Of a stretch of 64,000 nt of DNA, positions 58,136-64,000 are shown one piece after another. Location of the stretch: positions 43,440,645 to 43,504,644 of the forward strand of contig NC_088302.1 of NCBI RefSeq assembly GCF_032854445.1. The letters are read 5' to 3'. The notes below the pieces were generated by a model, which was given only the letters and a program-made list of their open reading frames with translations, did not search any database and had not been told where the DNA came from. This DNA comes from Liolophura sinensis (lineage: Eukaryota; Mollusca; Polyplacophora; Chitonida; Chitonidae). The translations under genes and the position numbers were made by a program. The first letter of the stretch is position 1. Each line of letters opens with the position of its first letter.

Positions 58136-58295
58136 TTTGCTTATATTTAAGCATTTACATGAAGAGTTACATGAAGAATAAAACCCTGACTGAGGTAAAT
58201 TGACAAGCAACCATATTGTAACGTGTGACCATTTGCCAGCTATCACACTGTCGTCGCTGCTTTGGTTTTACACTCTACTCTGTAGGCTACGAGAC
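58136..58295 (-). repeat. Dispersed repeat family R1, minus copy
   Basis: AAGCATTTACATGAAGAGTT, ACCCTGACTGAGGTAAATTG, ACGTGTGACCATTTGCCAGC and ATCACACTGTCGTCGCTGCT are the reverse complement of the copies at 27426 and 27782, more than 30 kb away. Ends exactly where SINE family B begins. Confidence 0.8.
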
Positions 58296-58620
58296 CGCTT
58301 CGGTAGTCTAATGGTTAGAGCGTCCGCCTCGAAGTCGGGAGACCCGGGATCAAACCGGAATGGGGTGGTTGTTGCCGCCTCGCTTGGCGCTCAGCACTGA
58401 GAGGGGAAAGAAACGGGACTGGTTTGCCGGGTGTCAATATCATATGACTGGGTGGGTTGTCATGTCTGGTTCATTATACTATATACTATATATGGTTGCA
58501 TTATACTTCAGTGGCGGCACACTTTGGGAGAATGGTTTCTTGCTACCACAAGAAGACTCAATATCTCCATACACACCTATTGTCTCATCGTCATCACGTG
58601 ACTGAAAAATGCTAACGACA
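58296..58620 (+). repeat. SINE family B, copy with tRNA-like head
   Basis: The head CGGTAGTCTAATGGTTAGAG, CGTCCGCCTCGAAGTCGGGA, GACCCGGGATC resembles a tRNA from D-arm to T-arm, with CGA in the anticodon position. It lacks a good acceptor stem and runs on into TTGGCGCTCAGCACTGAGAG and a long body, so it is a SINE rather than a working tRNA. Confidence 0.78.
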
Positions 58621-60359
58621 AAAACCCCTAAGAGTTCATTCATTCTATTCTGTACCTCTTTTTTATTGTATCTCTATAACTGTGCTAAGATTCTTCAGTA
58701 AACTGACGTAATATCCTCTACTACGTGACCCCCTCCAACACAATGAAACTGCCCACAGATCACTAAACTTTACCATCCGCCCACTCACTCGTCATGGCTG
58801 CTTAGGCTATCAGATTTAAACAAAAATCGAAACGTCATGCAACCCGACGCGAAATTGGTACACAGGAAATTATTTAGCTCTACCGGGGATCTTCAGGGAA
58901 AGCGAGGGAAGACGGAAAAAAATGCTGTGGTGGTACTAATGCAGAAAGTACACTGCAAATGTACAGAAAGGAAACGAAAATCCAACATTTATTTATCCAA
59001 CTTTATTTCTTCTAATCATTTATTTTTTGAAAAAAGGTTTAATATCAGAGATGAAAGAGTTAAATTGGATTTTCGGGCGTTTCTTTTGCTGCTTAGTGTA
59101 TTAGTAAATCCGATTTTATACACTCACACCTTTGCTCAGAAATAATAAGAAGACTTTCTCAGTCTACTCTGGCATCTGTTCATCTTGAACGGTCATTTGT
59201 TCAGCAGGAATTTCTGTGGAAAGAACATACATAGCACAAGAGAAAAGATTAAGCAAGAATAATTTCAAAAGCAATCAAATTTTTAATGTCATATTTTCAC
59301 GAAGAGTAATTTTCTGTAACTTTACAATTCTAGCTTCCCCGCGGCAATTGTACACAGAGAGGCGTTCAGACGTTCAATGTGTTTTTTGAAGAAACCATAA
59401 AACGGCGCTTACATGTATCTGTCCCGTCCTGGAGGCACAGACCGAACACTGTCCTCCGTCATCCAATATATACGTCAACTTATTACATCATATTGATAAT
59501 GTGTGAAAAACAAATTAACCATGTACACAGAAATATCAAGTACACAGTCGGCCAGCCACCACAAGGCGATTGTGTCGTTTGATGGCATCAATCTGTTACA
59601 AACAAATTAACCACCCAGGCACGTTCCATGGGTCCTATATAACACCACTATGGAGGACGTCAGCTTGGCTTTGAATCTTAAAGTATCAAAAAAAAAAAAA
59701 TGGCGGCCAAAAGTACTATTCACTCATTTTCCTGACAATGTTTTTTTGTATTCATCTACCCAGAGTTGACATAAGATTGTTAATTTGTGTCCCCAAAGAA
59801 TACAAATATATTCTCCAAAAGTTGGAGAATTGACCAGATGTTTTCGTACAAATATTATGTACGTAATTGTGTTGGTTTAGTTCTCCCCTCCACTCCCCCC
59901 CCCCCCCACCCGCCACTCAACAACCTCATGTATATTAATCCTGGGATGCAAAATTTGAACTTACTGGAACATTTTTGCTGGGTAGATCGTTTATTATGTT
60001 TACTGGGATCATTGATACAGTGGTAGTGGAATTTGTGTGGTTCTGATTTGTAAATGGAAAACAACACTCGGTTAAAAAACATACTTTTAATTAAATGCTT
60101 TTCTGTTACTTTTTTCTTTTTTTGCCTTTCTGTAGGTTTAAATCTCCTATATGAGAATCGCTGAAATATATAACCTGTAGCTGTTTTAAAGCGCCAGCGA
60201 AAGGCACCTGTTTCAATAGGAAATTTATGTCTGTTCGTTGAAAAAAATTACGAAAAAAAGAAACCAAGCTGCGACAGAGTACAGAATAGGCGGGAATTGG
60301 AGAGGTTGTTAATGAACTTATAGGCTTAAAAGACGCAGACATTCCTAAATCAGACATGG
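58621..60359. other. Intergenic sequence without recognisable genes
   Basis: Contains an A12-type run near 59,690 and a C13-type run near 59,897. Short ORFs show no recognisable similarity. Confidence 0.5.
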
Positions 60360-62570
60360 TGAAAAGAAAGCAGAATCAAAGAGCCGATATGGGCTAACTC
60401 GTCAAATACAGTAATGTCATTGTTATGATGGGCGACTTGCATATTCAATTCAACTTCCTCAGAGCAATCGGTCAGCATCTTGAAAACAGTGGCCTTAAAG
60501 ACATTCAGGATTGAAGCTGTAATCTCGGGGCAAAATTCGCCTAACGCTGTTCTTGAAAGGAAAGCCTACTATCGAGCTGTAGGCAGTCACCAGCTAGTAT
60601 GCGAAGGACTGGAAAATGTATCTCCAAGCACTTGATAAGATGTTATCTTGGTGGAGTACCTTCGACCATACCAATCACGCCAGGTGGTCCCCGGTGTACT
60701 ATGCAGAGATGCTGACTTTGGAAACAACAATCCCGGATGTTTTCAGTGAAGGCATGTCTGGAAACTCTGTAATCAAGAAATCGGAGGCCAGATTCAACCA
60801 AGTGTTAGTTGATCAGGCAACTGAATGATTAACAAATTGTGCAAGGTTTCAAATGGGATCATAGGAATAATCAACACGGATTCAGTACGTGACAGATTTG
60901 GTGTCAACTGGAGAGATAGGACTGTCATATCAGATGCTACCAAAAAAACTACTAAGCTTAGATGATGATAAATCCACATCCACCCGAACAGGTGGAGCAG
61001 TTCACGTGCTTTGGCGTTTTCTCTGTTTGTGAGGAAAAAATGGATACTACCGGTGACTTGAAGCAAAGAAATCTGGTAGCCTTGACAACAAAAGGCGTCG
61101 CCAAAGGAGAAATCCAGGCAGATATTTTTATCGCAAAGTCACGGGGAAAGAATCGAATACTCCAGCACTTTAAAAATCGTCTAGTTGAGAAAAGTGATCT
61201 TTTCTTCGATAAAAAATCTGAACTAAGAAACACTCGACAGTCTCTATAAATTTGCGATAATTACCAGTCCAAGTGAAAAGAAAGTCATTAAAGTACATGG
61301 GCGACTAATGCAAAGATTGTCAATGCACAACATTGCAACAGCGAGTTGTAGACATGTCAAGTATTCTGAAACATAAACTGACATTTGTCCCCCTTTCCTT
61401 GGCAAAGACATATGGAACAATGAATTCAACTACAAAATCTGATTGACTTGGCCTTCTGAGTGTGGATCTACCTGTGTTAGCTTCTCCCACGCTCTCTGGT
61501 TTGGCCGACCCTATGAAAGGTTCATGTTTGCTCATTGATGGATATGGTCTTATTCAGGGTTTAGAGAAGCCTGTTGGCTGTAAATGCTTTGGCGATTGTG
61601 CAGAAACATTTTGCCAGTGGTGTGAAGAGACAAAGAAGTCTATTCAGAAAATGATAACTAACAGATGACCTGATGGGCCGTTATGCTGAAGTTCCGGACG
61701 GTTGCCAGTTCATAGTGAGTGGAGGTTTTCTTTCCATTGGGAAAGCGTTATCAACAAGAAGAGGTACCCTGACCAGTCTAAGTTGTGATCACGAAAAGGT
61801 GGATACCCGCATTATTCTCCATGGACTAGCTGCTATAAAGTGCAAATATGAGAGGGTCTTGGTCCATTGCAGACATTCAGATGTTTTCCTTCTGCTCTTT
61901 TTTCCACAAATCCTTGTCTTGATGATCGACGGAAGGTTTTGTGACAGAAGATGCTACCCAGTTCACGACGTCTCAGGGAAACTGTCCCAGCCTGTCCGCG
62001 ATAGCCTGTGAGGGTTTCATAAACAGGGTTCTGACATCATCTCATCATTTACAAAATATGACAAGAAGACGTGTTGGAAAATCTTTGTAAACGTTCCCAT
62101 GTTCTAAACAGGGTTGGTCGCGATGGATCACTGGCAGCAGTCGAAGAGTTTGTATGTCGCTTGTACTCGGCCCCAGATGTCACAGGCGGAGTGAACCAGG
62201 CTGGATATGATCCTAAGGAAAGAAACAAACTGAAAATGTTCTACCAACGGAAAATGTTCTCAAGTCATACTTGACAAGAGCAAATTACTGTGGGCGTGCC
62301 ATCATTCTCCGGCGGATGGCGAGAAACTGATTGGGGACTAATCTAATCTAATCTGGACTACTCTTCCAGTAGTACCGATGGCATGTGTTGAGTTGATGAC
62401 GTGTGGCTGCAAAACAAAGTGCCGGACAGCTTCCTGCTAATGCCACAAGTCGAGGCAGACATGCATCCCATGGTGTGAGTCCCCGGCTTGCTACAACCCT
62501 GCTACGCACCAGTAAATCCGAAAAGCAACAATTATTTGACAACTGTGGCAAAGTTGAAGTGACTGTACAA
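60360..62570 (+). pseudogene. Broken copy of a multicopy invertebrate gene family (possibly transposon-derived)
   Basis: Ordered fragments: VIVMMGDLHIQFNFLRAIGQ; ENSGLKDI; DHTNHARWSPVYYAEM; SEARFNQVLVDQATE; SNGIIGII; LIDGYGLIQGLEKP; DHEKVDTRIILHGLA; YERVLVHCRHSDVFLLLF; KTCWKIF; VNQAGYDPKERNKL; ACVELMTCGC. From memory this resembles a large family of uncharacterised proteins in molluscs and cnidarians with HEEADTR, DTDVLVL and 'WTTLPxASKACxELxxCxC' motifs. Fragments lie in different frames with many stops, so the copy is dead. Whether the parent family is a mobile element or a gene family I cannot tell. Confidence 0.72.
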
Positions 62571-64000
62571 GGAATAGAATTCCTGGTCTTTCAACGTGAT
62601 ATTCTTTATTGTCACTGCTAAACAGAAAAAGAACAATGACTCAACTAACAGCTTCCATCTCCTACTCTACCCTACTCTGACATTCAGTCCTTTTAAATGT
62701 GATCGTCTAATGTTAGCCAGAAAAGATGTCAAATGTAACGATTCTTTCGTGTTCCTCAAGGGATCGTGACGTGTGGACAAAGAATAGATGTTTTCCACAA
62801 GATACGAATTACGTTACTCTTGATGCCATATGGTAGCCATTTTGAAATGAAAAAAGTGCCGTTAACTTCTGCCTTATTGCTTGTAAATAATAATGAAAAT
62901 AAGATGATACATGCAACGCAAACACGCGTCTATTGTCAGCTAAAATGACAAAATCTGACAATTATCGCATGACCCTATTTTCAAGGTTTGGCTGGCTGAC
63001 CACCTAATCCTGACCACGACAAAAACTGTTTTCACCCCGATGATTGATATTTAAAATGTTCGTGATTGAAAAGAAAAGACGCAACTCTTTTTTGTTATGT
63101 TGCACAACCGAGATATCACAGTTCAAAGTAAGCAAATCACGTATATTGAGTCAATTGAAATATATTATATTAGCTATTATATTACCTCAGATAATATCAA
63201 AATCGATAATATATTATGATCCGATAAGTTATAAAGGGGTCACGATATAACTTTTTAAAACTTTGCAATAATTTTAACATTTCAAATAAAACAGGTACGA
63301 ATCTGATATTTGATATAATTTGAGCAATTCCTGGTAAATTCAGAAATTTTATTTGATTAGCGATTATCGATTTTTTGCCAACATTTTCAGTATAGCCTCA
63401 TTAAGTGCAAACAGACTGTAGCAACGTTTCTGTTAACACTTTCTAACGACACTCAAACAAAGTTTTTAGCCGAACAAATCCCGTTCCACCAAAATCCAAC
63501 AATAAACCATTATAATCAATATGGTCTCATCAAAATACTTTAGAAATGAAACTGTGAAAATTTCACATATTATTTTGACAGTTCATGTCTTGATATGATA
63601 TCCCTTTAGCAGATGGGTAGCTTTATATGGGTTATAACCCATGTTTAATAAACACAGTTATTGTTCAATGTGCTAACTCATAAATTGCCAAAAGTCATAC
63701 AATCACAGCGCTATTTGAACTCCCCAATCAACTCAGAAACAATTCTAGCTAATCTTTTCAAACATAATGGAAGGTTTGTCGACGAAAGACATTTGTTGAC
63801 ATTTTAGCCCTCTCTGGCTAGGGAGAGGAGTGAGCTACAGGGCGTGAAGGACTGCATCAGCAATTTTCTTTGCAGTCGGAAAACGACAGAAGACATAAAG
63901 TTTATGTTTTCTATCATTTTAAGGAATTCTATCGTGGTCGTTTTAACAATTAACTGTTGACTTCAGGTCTAAATATCCAAGTGGTAAATTCCAAATTGCA
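62571..64000. other. AT-rich intergenic end of the window
   Basis: No exon-like sequence, array or SINE tail seen. Tracts of TATATTATATTAGCTATTAT type occur around 63,160-63,210. Confidence 0.5.

Noticed and set aside
58310-58372. tRNA-like sequence with CGA in the anticodon position
   Set aside because: The acceptor stem is not supported and the sequence continues into a SINE body, so it is a SINE head and not a tRNA gene.

Overview
The window is genomic DNA from an animal: genes are split by GT-AG introns, most of the sequence is intronic or intergenic, and tRNA-derived SINEs, minisatellites, a Tc1/mariner element, a LINE and other transposon-like pieces are interspersed. A recurrent SINE with an AATAAATAAATAAAT-type tail, together with the gene content, suggests a lophotrochozoan, most likely a mollusc. 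That assignment rests on recognising the repeats and was not searched.

Left half (1-33,660): one large plus-strand gene, entering from the left edge. I reconstruct 22 exons that join in phase, with one exception (exon 20). The product is a right-handed parallel beta-helix protein, reminiscent of GH141-type glycosidases and related bacterial beta-helix proteins. It is followed by an acidic linker and then five tandem modules of about 65 residues, each with four cysteines and ending in an aromatic-x-PTG motif. I do not recognise this module. Exon 20 needs two separate one-base corrections to stay in frame, so it is either an assembly error or a lesion in this allele. Introns hold many SINE copies, at least eight tandem-repeat arrays (one built from an exon end plus its splice donor), a long perfect hairpin and a dead mariner element.

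Middle (36,447-42,765): a three-exon plus-strand gene for a complete class A GPCR of 359 residues. It looks most like the melatonin-receptor group (NRY in place of DRY, followed by IxIC; N-C-I-L-Y in place of NPxxY). Its introns hold direct repeats and a CTCGCTGC-type array.

Right half (42,766-64,000): no intact conventional gene found. It contains two small ORFs with signal-peptide-like starts (uncertain), a 50-bp minisatellite, a 5'-truncated and frameshifted Jockey/CR1-like LINE, a fold-back element, a 1.1-kb inverted-repeat element with TACAG flanks, two tRNA-derived SINE families, and a heavily broken copy of a multicopy invertebrate gene family at about 60,360-62,570. The remainder shows no recognisable coding signal. 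The two real genes have no evident functional connection beyond adjacency.
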